Positions 1-4,987 of a DNA stretch of 9,588 nucleotides are shown here, one piece after another (within the stretch, counting starts at the first letter, position 1; each line of letters begins with the position of its first letter). Both the position numbers and the translations under genes were made by a program. This stretch comes from Candidatus Nanohalarchaeota archaeon. GTDB lineage: Archaea > EX4484-52 > B79-G9. The stretch spans positions 1-9,588 of the forward strand of contig JAUVEK010000044.1 in the NCBI GenBank assembly GCA_030594795.1. The letters are read 5' to 3'. The notes below the pieces were generated by a model. That model worked only from the letters and a program-made list of their open reading frames with translations. It did not search any database and was not told the origin of the DNA.

Positions 1-239
1 GGTATTGTAACAGATTTGATGATCTCTGTGATTTTTTCAGGAGCAGACATCCTTGCCACCCCTCCGTGCGCCCTTATGTCTGCAGGGACGCGCTCAAGCG
101 CCATGACTGCTACAGCGCCGGCAGATTCTGCGATCTTCGCCTGCTCTGCATTTGTCACATCCATTACCACGCCGGACTTCACCATTTTTGCAAACCCGCG
201 CTTAAGTGTTTCAGTACCTGTTTTTTTAGTATCTGTCAT
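1..239 (-). CDS. pdxS: Pyridoxal 5'-phosphate synthase lyase subunit PdxS, 5' part only
   Basis: This is the N-terminal 79 codons of PdxS; the gene runs off the left edge. PdxS is the (beta/alpha)8-barrel subunit that, with the glutaminase PdxT, makes pyridoxal 5'-phosphate from ribose 5-phosphate, glyceraldehyde 3-phosphate and ammonia in the cytoplasm. The visible part carries the strongly conserved family start: LKRGFAKMVKSGVVMDV, then NAEQAKIAESAGAVAVMALE, then RVPADIRAHGGVARM. The ATG at 239-237 is supported by a GAGG Shine-Dalgarno at 250-247, seven bases upstream. The gene begins only 28 bases after the tRNA-Val 3' end and no TATA box is visible in that gap or at the expected place inside the tRNA, so co-transcription with the tRNA is possible (inference). 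The active-site lysine that binds ribose phosphate lies mostly beyond the window. Confidence 0.96.
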   Translation of the reverse strand, partial: MTDTKKTGTETLKRGFAKMVKSGVVMDVTNAEQAKIAESAGAVAVMALERVPADIRAHGGVARMSAPEKITEIIKSVTI

Positions 240-267
240 TGCATTGCCTCTATTGATTTTGTGTTAA

Positions 268-379
268 TGGGCCGAGCCAGATTTGAACTGGCGACCTTCG
301 CCTTTCCTTCACGCAGTGAAAAAACTCTGCAAACTGCGCGATGTAAGGGCGACGTCATAACCAACTAGACTACCGGCCC
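268..379 (-). tRNA. tRNA-Val (UAC) with a 38-base intron
   Basis: A full cloverleaf folds on the minus strand. The acceptor stem pairs GGGCCGG (379-373) with its complement at 269-275, including one G-U pair. The T arm is GCCAG/CTGGC around a TTCAAAT loop, and the anticodon stem is TCGCC/GGCGA. The discriminator is A at 268 and CCA is not encoded, as is usual in archaea. Removing 304-341 leaves a 7-base anticodon loop CUUACAA with anticodon UAC at 345-343, giving valine, and a mature length of 74. A TATA-like box lies about 30-40 bases upstream. No T-run terminator separates it from pdxS. Confidence 0.95.
304..341 (-). other. tRNA intron at canonical position 37/38
   Basis: The anticodon stem is interrupted directly after A37 by 38 bases. 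The intron ends form a stem, CGCGCAG near its 5' end pairing with CTGCGTG near its 3' end, next to a short central helix and two small bulges. This resembles the bulge-helix-bulge cut by the archaeal splicing endonuclease. In the register placing both cuts at 37/38, the central helix has a G-U pair and one A-A mismatch, so the motif is relaxed. A register with a CCUU/AAGG helix is also possible and would shift the bulges by a base. Confidence 0.85.
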
Positions 380-407
380 GTCTGAGTATATTCTTATAAT
401 TCAGGAT

Positions 408-419
408 AGTTTTATATTT
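408..419 (-). promoter_or_regulatory. Probable TATA box for the tRNA-Val gene
   Basis: The minus strand reads AAATATAAAACT, centred about 34 bases upstream of the tRNA 5' end at 379. It lies between the DUF373 stop and the tRNA, so the tRNA probably has its own promoter. The downstream pdxS would be served by this box if the two are co-transcribed (inference). Confidence 0.55.
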
Positions 420-453
420 GTTGCTTTTATTGTGCATAAAGTATTTGGACTTG

Positions 454-1572
454 CTATGCACCTGAACGCACACGACTCTTTTTCTTCTCAAGAGTCTCTA
501 TTATTGAACTTATTGTCAGGAGCACCCCGCCGATTATTATAGAGCATACAACATCTATGATGTAGCTTGGACCCTGGTTTAGCATAAAGTCCGTTATTGT
601 GAATATTGGGGGTTGGCTTAATATGAAATTTGTTACTATGAATGTCACCAGCGCAACTGAAAATGTTATAGATAGGTACGATATGTACTGAGGCAGCTTG
701 TTTTTTTTGCGGCCCAGTATATTGCCCCAGCCGAAGAATAGCGCAGCAAAGAAGAAAAATATGATTGATGTATGTATGAAATTGACTGTTGTGTATAGTA
801 TATCTGCTTCGTTTATCGACGTCACCCGGCTATAGCCATTGAAAGCGCCGATAATGAAGAACACGAACCCTACAAGATACATGAAAAATGACGATTTCCT
901 GATTCTCAGCGATGTCATGAATTCTTTTGTTATTTTCTCTACAGTACTCTCCAGCTGGAAGCCTTTTATGAAAAGATACAAACCTATTGTGCCAAGTATT
1001 ATGCGGCCGCCGGCTGCGCCGAATACAGCATATATGAGCAGCGCAATTGCAGGTATGCCAACAAAAAATCGTGACGCCTTGGAGTCGTTCAGTATTTTTC
1101 TTATGAACTCAAATATCATGTAATATGTGCTTTCAAGTTTCTGGCTTTGCTTTATGATAACTCTCTTGGGGTATATCATCTTTATTTTTGTGCGGATGAT
1201 TGGCAGGATATACTCATCCTCAGCACCGTCTGAAATTAGTATTGCCTCTTCTGCATAGTACTTTTCAAGCACTATGTCAAGCTGCCTCGTAATCTCGTGG
1301 TCCGATTCCATGCCCACCCGCTTGTCGCCGGTAAGTGTTATGATTTCCACTCTGTCCTTCTTCTTTAGTTCAGTGTATGTCTGGATCGCTTTGAAGAGCG
1401 CGTTTACATCAGAATCCTCGGCATCAGCAAGCGCTAGTTTGTTTGCAGCGAAAATGTTCGCCTTCTTCCCGATTATCGGGCCTTCTATGCCTGCCTTTTC
1501 CCCGAAGTCATTATCCCTGTCAATGCATATTATGAGCGTTGTTTTCCTTTTTTTCGATGTTTTGTCAGACAT
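454..1572 (-). CDS. DUF373 family membrane protein
   Basis: This 372-residue protein matches the archaeal DUF373 family (COG2237), whose function is not known. A soluble N-terminal domain of about 160 residues carries the family blocks CIDRDND (16-22), GPIIG (31-35), ALADAEDSD (47-55), TGD (81-83) and ISDGAEDE (113-120), followed by a KQSQKLESTYY stretch. The acidic clusters look like a ligand- or metal-binding site, but no reaction is established. The C-terminal half has about six hydrophobic segments, near 168-187, 189-204, 228-243, 265-281, 297-319 and 337-356, so the soluble domain is anchored to the membrane. The protein ends in a Lys/Arg-rich tail. The ATG at 1572 follows the small zinc-ribbon gene by 68 bases, and a TATA-like stretch at 1590-1604 could give a leaderless start. 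The length is normal for the family. Confidence 0.9.
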   Translation of the reverse strand: MSDKTSKKRKTTLIICIDRDNDFGEKAGIEGPIIGKKANIFAANKLALADAEDSDVNALFKAIQTYTELKKKDRVEIITLTGDKRVGMESDHEITRQLDIVLEKYYAEEAILISDGAEDEYILPIIRTKIKMIYPKRVIIKQSQKLESTYYMIFEFIRKILNDSKASRFFVGIPAIALLIYAVFGAAGGRIILGTIGLYLFIKGFQLESTVEKITKEFMTSLRIRKSSFFMYLVGFVFFIIGAFNGYSRVTSINEADILYTTVNFIHTSIIFFFFAALFFGWGNILGRKKNKLPQYISYLSITFSVALVTFIVTNFILSQPPIFTITDFMLNQGPSYIIDVVCSIIIGGVLLTISSIIETLEKKKSRVRSGA

Positions 1573-1589
1573 ATACTAAAGTTTGTAAG

Positions 1590-1604
1590 TTAATTTTATT
1601 AATG
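1590..1604 (-). promoter_or_regulatory. Possible TATA box upstream of the DUF373 gene
   Basis: The minus strand reads CATTAATAAAATTAA, about 18-32 bases before the ATG at 1572. That is the distance expected for a leaderless archaeal transcript. The DUF373 gene could equally be read from the zinc-ribbon promoter. Confidence 0.35.
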
Positions 1605-1640
1605 TTGGCTGTGCTGGCTTTTAAGAACGAGTGTATGCTG

Positions 1641-1802
1641 TTATTCTTCGAGAATATCATGGAGCGTGTCAAGGGGCTGTCTGCATTTTGCGCACTGGAA
1701 TATTCCCTCGAAGCCGTCGTAGAGGCGGGCTGTCGGTATCTCATTTAGGTGTCCGCATTCGTCACACGTTACTTTCAGGTAGTTTTTTTGCTCCATGCGC
1801 AT
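1641..1802 (-). CDS. Small zinc-ribbon protein, 53 residues
   Basis: A short complete reading frame encodes a protein beginning MRMEQKNYLKVTCDECGH and ending in HDILEE. It has two CxxC knuckles, C13/C16 and C37/C40, 20 residues apart, the layout of a single zinc ribbon. H18 follows the first knuckle. Such proteins commonly bind nucleic acid or another protein, but nothing here identifies the partner. The first ATG is at 1802 and a second in-frame ATG at 1796 may be the true start. A TATA-like stretch at 1819-1832 suits either as a leaderless or near-leaderless transcript. The DUF373 gene follows on the same strand after 68 bases, so the two may form an operon. The detached map 3' fragment ends 96 bases upstream. 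Confidence 0.78.
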   Translation of the reverse strand: MRMEQKNYLKVTCDECGHLNEIPTARLYDGFEGIFQCAKCRQPLDTLHDILEE

Positions 1803-1818
1803 GTATATTCACAGATAG

Positions 1819-1832
1819 TTTTTAATATATTT
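1819..1832 (-). promoter_or_regulatory. TATA box for the zinc-ribbon gene
   Basis: The minus strand reads CAAATATATTAAAA, centred about 24 bases before the first ATG at 1802 and 30 before the second at 1796. It is the most AT-rich block between the map fragment and this gene. Confidence 0.45.
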
Positions 1833-1898
1833 GCTCTGGGAAAAAGTATATCGAAGAACAAAAAGCTTCTATCATGCGCATATTTCAGGAATTTTGCT

Positions 1899-2006
1899 TT
1901 ACGCAGTTGTTATGATTGGCTTGTCGAGCACAATCACCGTATGCTCTACCTGGGTGACTGTGCCGCCCCCTATTTCTTTGAGGACATGGTATTCGTGGAG
2001 TGCGCC
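1899..2006 (-). pseudogene. Detached 3'-end fragment of map (last 35 codons plus stop)
   Basis: This stretch reads, on the minus strand, as GALHEYHVLKEIGGG, TVTQVEHTVIVLDK, then PIITTA and a TAA stop. It matches the C-terminal 35 residues of the intact map product with three substitutions (P to H, A to V, V to I). At base level I count 97 of 108 identical to 3244-3351. Eight of the 11 differences fall at third codon positions. Similarity ends exactly at the stop on one side and about codon GGC on the other; reading further upstream in frame meets a stop within nine codons. It cannot make a working peptidase, since only one metal ligand (equivalent of E281) is present. It lies in the same orientation as map, on the far side of the MNT/HEPN genes. 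Confidence 0.93.
1899..2006. repeat. Direct repeat, copy 1 (map 3' end)
   Basis: This is the left copy of a 108-base imperfect direct repeat, 97/108 identical to the copy at 3244-3351. The two copies enclose 1237 bases holding the wHTH-nucleotidyltransferase gene, the HEPN-like gene, their promoter and a T-rich terminator. Confidence 0.93.
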
Positions 2007-2048
2007 GGACCCATTTATATGGTGGAACTAAGCAGAAATACACATGGT

Positions 2049-2057
2049 TTTATATAT
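2049..2057 (+). promoter_or_regulatory. TATA box of the MNT/HEPN pair
   Basis: TTTATATAT is centred 27 bases upstream of the ATG at 2080, so the transcript is probably leaderless. It is the only convincing promoter for both genes of the pair. Confidence 0.6.
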
Positions 2058-2066
2058 CATATGATA
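2055..2066. promoter_or_regulatory. 12-base perfect palindrome, candidate operator of the MNT/HEPN pair
   Basis: TATCATATGATA is a perfect inverted repeat that overlaps the end of the TATA box and lies between it and the start codon. A protein bound here would block transcription. The first gene of the pair encodes an N-terminal winged helix, so self-repression is a reasonable inference. Short AT-rich palindromes can also arise by chance. Confidence 0.4.
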
Positions 2067-2079
2067 CAATAATTAGAAC

Positions 2080-2664
2080 ATGCAAAACAAAACAAAGCTG
2101 GTTTCAGCGATATTTCAGAACCCGGGCATTCATATAAGGGAACTCTCAAGGTTGCTTGGGATTGGCCTTCCCACCATCGATCATCACCTGAAAAACATGG
2201 AAAAACGCAGCCTGATAAAGAAAGTGAGAGAAGGGCGCAACGTAAAGCTTTATTTGAACTATGCTGCTATTTCTGTGATACCTGAACTTTACTGTTCTGA
2301 ATACGGCAGGCTGCAAAATCTGCCTGCTTATGCAAGAGATGCTATATTTGAATATTTGAAATCACTTGAGTCCAAGCCAATTCTTACAGTTGTTTTCGGT
2401 TCATATGCGAAAGGAACATTTAGTCGCAAGAGTGACATTGATATTTTTCTTGTGTTTCACAAGCCACACAAGGATGACATTGAAGGAAAATCACGGGCCG
2501 TAAGGTACAAATATAGTGTTGATATATCGCCTGTATATATGGATTATGCGGAATTCAAAGATAAATTTTATAATGAAAGAGATGTGTTTATGATGGAACT
2601 TAAAAAAAACAAGATTCTTGTGCAGGGCATTGAGTGGTGGGTGTTGCTTGAAAATGAAAAGTAA
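2080..2664 (+). CDS. wHTH-nucleotidyltransferase (MNT-type), probable antitoxin
   Basis: This 194-residue protein has two parts. Residues about 5-60 form a winged helix-turn-helix of the ArsR/MarR-like type (HIRELSRLLGIGLPTIDHHL, then a wing ending VKLYLN). Residues about 95-185 form a minimal nucleotidyltransferase of the DNA polymerase beta superfamily. It has the signature GSYAKGTFSRKSDIDIFL, with G107-S108, metal-binding D119 and D121, and a likely third acidic residue D148 in the strand VDISPV. In MNT/HEPN pairs the nucleotidyltransferase neutralises the HEPN RNase, in studied cases by adding AMP to a tyrosine. The next gene starts inside its last codons (11-base overlap), so the two are translationally coupled. 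The fused DNA-binding domain and the palindrome in its promoter suggest it controls its own operon. Confidence 0.88.
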   Translation: MQNKTKLVSAIFQNPGIHIRELSRLLGIGLPTIDHHLKNMEKRSLIKKVREGRNVKLYLNYAAISVIPELYCSEYGRLQNLPAYARDAIFEYLKSLESKPILTVVFGSYAKGTFSRKSDIDIFLVFHKPHKDDIEGKSRAVRYKYSVDISPVYMDYAEFKDKFYNERDVFMMELKKNKILVQGIEWWVLLENEK

Positions 2665-3217
2665 GTATCCGTCTTGGCAGTTGTGGGTGAAAGACAGAGA
2701 TGAGTGCAAAAGCTGGCTTGATATGTATCTTGGAAAGAGGGTGCTAAAGAGGGACGCACTGCCCACTGAAGAGCATCTTCGAAAAGCAGAGCATAATATA
2801 TCATTTGCGAATTGGCTTATTGATATGCATAAAAGCCAGATACCTGAGGTGTTTGGCCATGATGAAAATTTCTATGACTGGGCTGTGACTTCGTTTTATT
2901 ATTCTGTTTATCATCAGGCACTTGCCCTTATCTCGCTTTATGGGCTTTCTTCGAAGTCACATTCTGCAACACTGTGTGCGGTTATATATTATTTTTTTCA
3001 TACAGATGGCAGTCTTACAGAAGAAGATGTTGAACTTTTAGGTAGTTATCTTACTGAAGACGATATAGAAGCCTTTTCGAGAACAAAGTCCTTGAGGGAG
3101 CATGTGTGTTATGGTGTTTCAAGGCGGTTTGAAAGAGATATCCTTTTTGAGGCGAAGGGCAACGCAGAGGGTTTTATGGAAAAGGTGAAACTCATCTTGT
3201 CTGAATCAGATGTCTGA
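2654..3217 (+). CDS. HEPN-like protein, probable toxin partner of the MNT
   Basis: This 187-residue, largely helical protein resembles the HEPN family, especially the UPF0332-like branch. It shows a helix YYSVYHQALALISLYGL (about 82-98) followed by KSHSA (101-105), then a late helix with SLREHVCYG (146-154) and FERDILFEA. Candidate RNase residues are R148 and H150, or R143 and H150 as an Rx6H motif, with Y153 close by as a possible AMPylation target. These assignments are tentative because the canonical Rx4-6H spacing is only loosely met. The ATG at 2654 is preferred: it overlaps the upstream gene by 11 bases, whereas a GTG/ATG further up would bury more of the start inside the MNT gene. It sits tail-to-tail with map. 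HEPN proteins usually act as RNases or RNA-binding modules in defence and stress systems. Confidence 0.75.
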   Translation: MKSKYPSWQLWVKDRDECKSWLDMYLGKRVLKRDALPTEEHLRKAEHNISFANWLIDMHKSQIPEVFGHDENFYDWAVTSFYYSVYHQALALISLYGLSSKSHSATLCAVIYYFFHTDGSLTEEDVELLGSYLTEDDIEAFSRTKSLREHVCYGVSRRFERDILFEAKGNAEGFMEKVKLILSESDV

Positions 3218-3221
3218 TTGG

Positions 3222-3234
3222 TTTTTTATTTTTT
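3222..3234 (+). terminator. T-rich terminator after the HEPN gene
   Basis: A run of T broken by a single A follows the HEPN stop by five bases. Archaeal RNA polymerase terminates at such T-tracts without needing a hairpin. It separates the pair from the convergent map gene, whose stop lies at 3244. Confidence 0.6.
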
Positions 3235-3243
3235 GCAGGCAGA

Positions 3244-3351
3244 TTACGCTGTTGTCACGATTGGCTTGTCAAGCACAATCACCGTATGCTCTGCCTGTGT
3301 GACTGTGCCGCCCCCGATTTCTTTAAGAACAGGGTATTCGTGGAGCGCGCC
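3244..3351. repeat. Direct repeat, copy 2 (3' end of intact map)
   Basis: This is the right copy of the 108-base direct repeat and forms the functional 3' end of map, from codon G261 to the stop. It differs from 1899-2006 at 11 positions. Sequence beyond the stop is unrelated in the two copies. Confidence 0.93.
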
Positions 3352-4131
3352 TGCCTGCACAAGCTGTCCTAGCGCTGTCTCAAGCATAAACCCTTGGGGG
3401 TCCTTGACCCATCTTGCTGCAAAAGGAAGAGTGCTGTAGCTTTTTTGGGCAAATGCCAGTAGTTTCCTTGCTGCCTGGAGCCTTGTTGGCCTGTTCTGGA
3501 TGAAGCGGTATATTGTTGCCCTTGAGCCGTCCCTGATAGCGCCTGCGCCGTCTGTCGCAAACGGCTCGATTGCGATTGCGTCACCTTCTTTCAGGGTGAC
3601 GTTCGTGCTTGTTTTGATGTTCGGTATGCTTGTGCCTGTATGAATTGTGTATTGCCCGAGGTAATGGCCGCTGAGATTTGAGACCGGCTTGTACCCGAAG
3701 CTTGTTATGGTCTCCTCAATTACCCCTCCAATCTCTCCTATGTTTGCACCCGGGCAGGCTATCTCGAGCGCGTTTTTCAGTGCCGTTTCTGACGCCTTAA
3801 GCATGTCGCTTCTGTTGTTGTTGAAACTGATAGTTGTCGCCGTATCTGCAATGTACCCGTCTATGTGGACGCCGATGTCTATTTTTATGATATCATCATC
3901 TTTGAACACGCGCGCATCATTGGGAAATGCCGTATCATGGGCTGCAATGCTGTTTATTGATATGTTTGTCGGGAACGCTATCTGCCCACCGTTCTCTATT
4001 ATCTCTGATTCTATTTTTTGCGCAGCTTCAAGCATTGATGTCCCGGGTCGGACAATTTTTTTTGATAGTTCCACTGCCTTTTTCGCTATTTTTCCAGCTT
4101 CCATATATTTTTTGATTGTTTCTTCATCCAT
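3244..4131 (-). CDS. map: Methionyl aminopeptidase, type II (archaeal)
   Basis: MAP removes the N-terminal methionine from new proteins in the cytoplasm. The 295-residue length and the alpha-helical insert around 212-260 mark the archaeal/eukaryotic type II form. All metal ligands of the pita-bread fold are present: D85 and D96 (KIDIGVHIDGYIADTA), H156 (SGHYLG), E189 (IEPFATDG) and E281 (QAEHTV). The two substrate-side histidines H65 (AAHDTAFP) and H164 (IHTG) are also in place. The start ATG at 4131 has a GGTG-type Shine-Dalgarno in the 10-base gap after the upstream wHTH gene, so the pair forms an operon. Its last 35 codons are duplicated at 1899-2006, on the far side of the MNT/HEPN genes. 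Confidence 0.96.
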   Translation of the reverse strand: MDEETIKKYMEAGKIAKKAVELSKKIVRPGTSMLEAAQKIESEIIENGGQIAFPTNISINSIAAHDTAFPNDARVFKDDDIIKIDIGVHIDGYIADTATTISFNNNRSDMLKASETALKNALEIACPGANIGEIGGVIEETITSFGYKPVSNLSGHYLGQYTIHTGTSIPNIKTSTNVTLKEGDAIAIEPFATDGAGAIRDGSRATIYRFIQNRPTRLQAARKLLAFAQKSYSTLPFAARWVKDPQGFMLETALGQLVQAGALHEYPVLKEIGGGTVTQAEHTVIVLDKPIVTTA

Positions 4132-4141
4132 TTGAACACCT

Positions 4142-4735
4142 TCATATATTAAGCCTGAATCCTGTCATCTCAAGAGCCACCGCAAGTCCTGCAAGTTCTG
4201 ATATGCTTTTTTTGCGCGCAAACGTAATTATTATTATATCATCTTTTTTTGGCTTAAATGACTCTTTAATTGATTGCGGAACTCTTATCTTCGCTCTGCC
4301 CGCGCCCACAAGCTCCAGATCCCTTTTTTGCACAAGAGTCACAAGCCCGTCCGCACCCATTTTTATTGCCCTGTCGCGCTCACATACACAGCTCCCCACC
4401 TTCCCGAAGCCGCCTTTTACAAGATGCGCAATGTTATTATCATGCAGCGTAAATGATTTGACATCAAGTTCCTTTGGATATGATACCCGGCTGTTTATTG
4501 TTTCTGTTATTTGTTTTCCCTTCCCGGTGAGCGCCTGCCCCAATGTTGTTGGTTTTGTTAGCTTTCTCAAGTTCAATGTTTTTAGCATTGTCCTTACTCT
4601 TGATTCGCTGATATCAAGCTCTCTTGTAAGCGCAATCCTCCCCCGTGACCTCTTGTGCAGGCACCTGAGAAGCCTGATTACATGAACCTCGCTGCACACG
4701 CCACATCTGTCTACTTCAGCCTCAATTTGTACCAC
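4142..4735 (-). CDS. Winged-helix regulator with a DUF4443-like C-terminal domain
   Basis: The 197-residue product has an N-terminal winged helix (about 17-75: RLLRCLHKRSRGRIALTREL, then DISESRVRTMLKTLN and a wing ending LTGKGKQI). The C-terminal domain (about 125-190) reads KMGADGLVTLVQKRD and later KKDDIIIITFARKKS, then AGLAVALEMTG. This pattern resembles the archaeal DUF4443 domain; I recall the match and have not tested it. Two cysteine pairs, C11/C14 before the wHTH and C116/C118 in the middle, could bind metal or sense redox state. The best start is GTG at 4735; no ATG occurs until residue 50. It precedes map by 10 bases on the same strand. Its promoter region carries a TTCAC-A-GTGAA palindrome and a repeated 18-base motif that could be its operators (inference). 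Confidence 0.75.
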   Translation of the reverse strand: MVQIEAEVDRCGVCSEVHVIRLLRCLHKRSRGRIALTRELDISESRVRTMLKTLNLRKLTKPTTLGQALTGKGKQITETINSRVSYPKELDVKSFTLHDNNIAHLVKGGFGKVGSCVCERDRAIKMGADGLVTLVQKRDLELVGAGRAKIRVPQSIKESFKPKKDDIIIITFARKKSISELAGLAVALEMTGFRLNI

Positions 4736-4751
4736 CCTTTTTTATTGTCAG

Positions 4752-4762
4752 TTCACAGTGAA
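4752..4762. promoter_or_regulatory. Palindrome TTCAC-A-GTGAA, candidate operator
   Basis: Perfect five-base arms flank a central A. The site lies 17-27 bases upstream of the GTG start of the wHTH-map operon and near the predicted transcription start, where a bound repressor would act. It overlaps the first copy of the 18-base direct repeat. Confidence 0.4.
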
Positions 4763-4774
4763 TTTCATGATTTT
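4757..4774. repeat. 18-base direct repeat, copy 1
   Basis: AGTGAATTTCATGATTTT matches the copy at 4840-4857 in 17 of 18 positions. Both lie in the same orientation in the divergent promoter region, 83 bases apart. They may be paired binding sites for the adjacent wHTH protein. Confidence 0.6.
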
Positions 4775-4839
4775 TTATCGTATATTATCAGATATAAACT
4801 AGATCCAAGATAAAAAAGCTTAAAATTGGACAACATCAT

Positions 4840-4857
4840 AGTGAATTTTATGATTTT
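4840..4857. repeat. 18-base direct repeat, copy 2
   Basis: AGTGAATTTTATGATTTT differs from copy 1 (4757-4774) by one base. Only copy 1 is extended into a palindrome by its left flank. Confidence 0.6.
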
Positions 4858-4908
4858 CAGGGTTTTATTGCGCTTACCTGCCCCTCCCTTCTAATCTTTC
4901 CCTCGAAA

Positions 4909-4922
4909 TCTTTATATACTAT
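4909..4922 (+). promoter_or_regulatory. TATA box for the first pilin-like gene
   Basis: A TCTTTATATACTAT block lies about 70 bases before the start codon and would give a leader of roughly 45 bases. A second AT-rich block at 4929-4939 could instead serve. A leader fits the Shine-Dalgarno seen before this gene. Confidence 0.5.
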
Positions 4923-4974
4923 AGTGAGCATAAAATAACTTATTAGTTCAACGGTAAATAGTTTATTAACTAAA

Positions 4975-4981
4975 GAGAGGG
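4975..4981 (+). promoter_or_regulatory. Ribosome binding site GAGAGGG
   Basis: This purine-rich Shine-Dalgarno abuts the first ATG (4982) with no spacing but stands six bases before the ATG at 4988. It therefore favours 4988 or 4991 as the start of the pilin-like gene. Confidence 0.65.
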
Positions 4982-4987
4982 ATGTAT

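Larger units (their letters stand above)
4736..4987. other. Divergent intergenic region between the wHTH-map operon and the first pilin-like gene
   Basis: No coding signal is seen here. The region is AT-rich and holds TATA-like elements for both directions, a short palindrome, two copies of an 18-base repeat, and the Shine-Dalgarno of the plus-strand gene. The minus-strand candidates are around 4778-4797 and the plus-strand ones around 4909-4940. Confidence 0.6.

Noticed and set aside
474..496. Hairpin GACTCTT / AAGAGTC with a nine-base loop
   Set aside because: It lies inside the Lys/Arg-rich end of the DUF373 coding sequence, lacks a T-run in the right place, and a seven-base match is plausible by chance.
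1749..2072. 107-codon plus-strand open frame across the map fragment
   Set aside because: It is explained by the antisense of the map 3' end and the zinc-ribbon gene; no protein-like signal.
3222..3243. Extension of the map direct repeat beyond the stop codon
   Set aside because: The bases after the stop differ between the two copies, with only A-rich resemblance, so the repeat was ended at the stop.
3689..4135. 148-codon plus-strand open frame opposite map
   Set aside because: It is fully antisense to a gene with all catalytic residues, has low-complexity Ser/Ile/Phe composition and no promoter; it follows from codon bias in map.
4116..4685. 189-codon plus-strand open frame opposite the wHTH gene
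   Set aside because: It is antisense to a recognisable winged-helix protein, Ser/Leu/Phe-rich, and has no family features.
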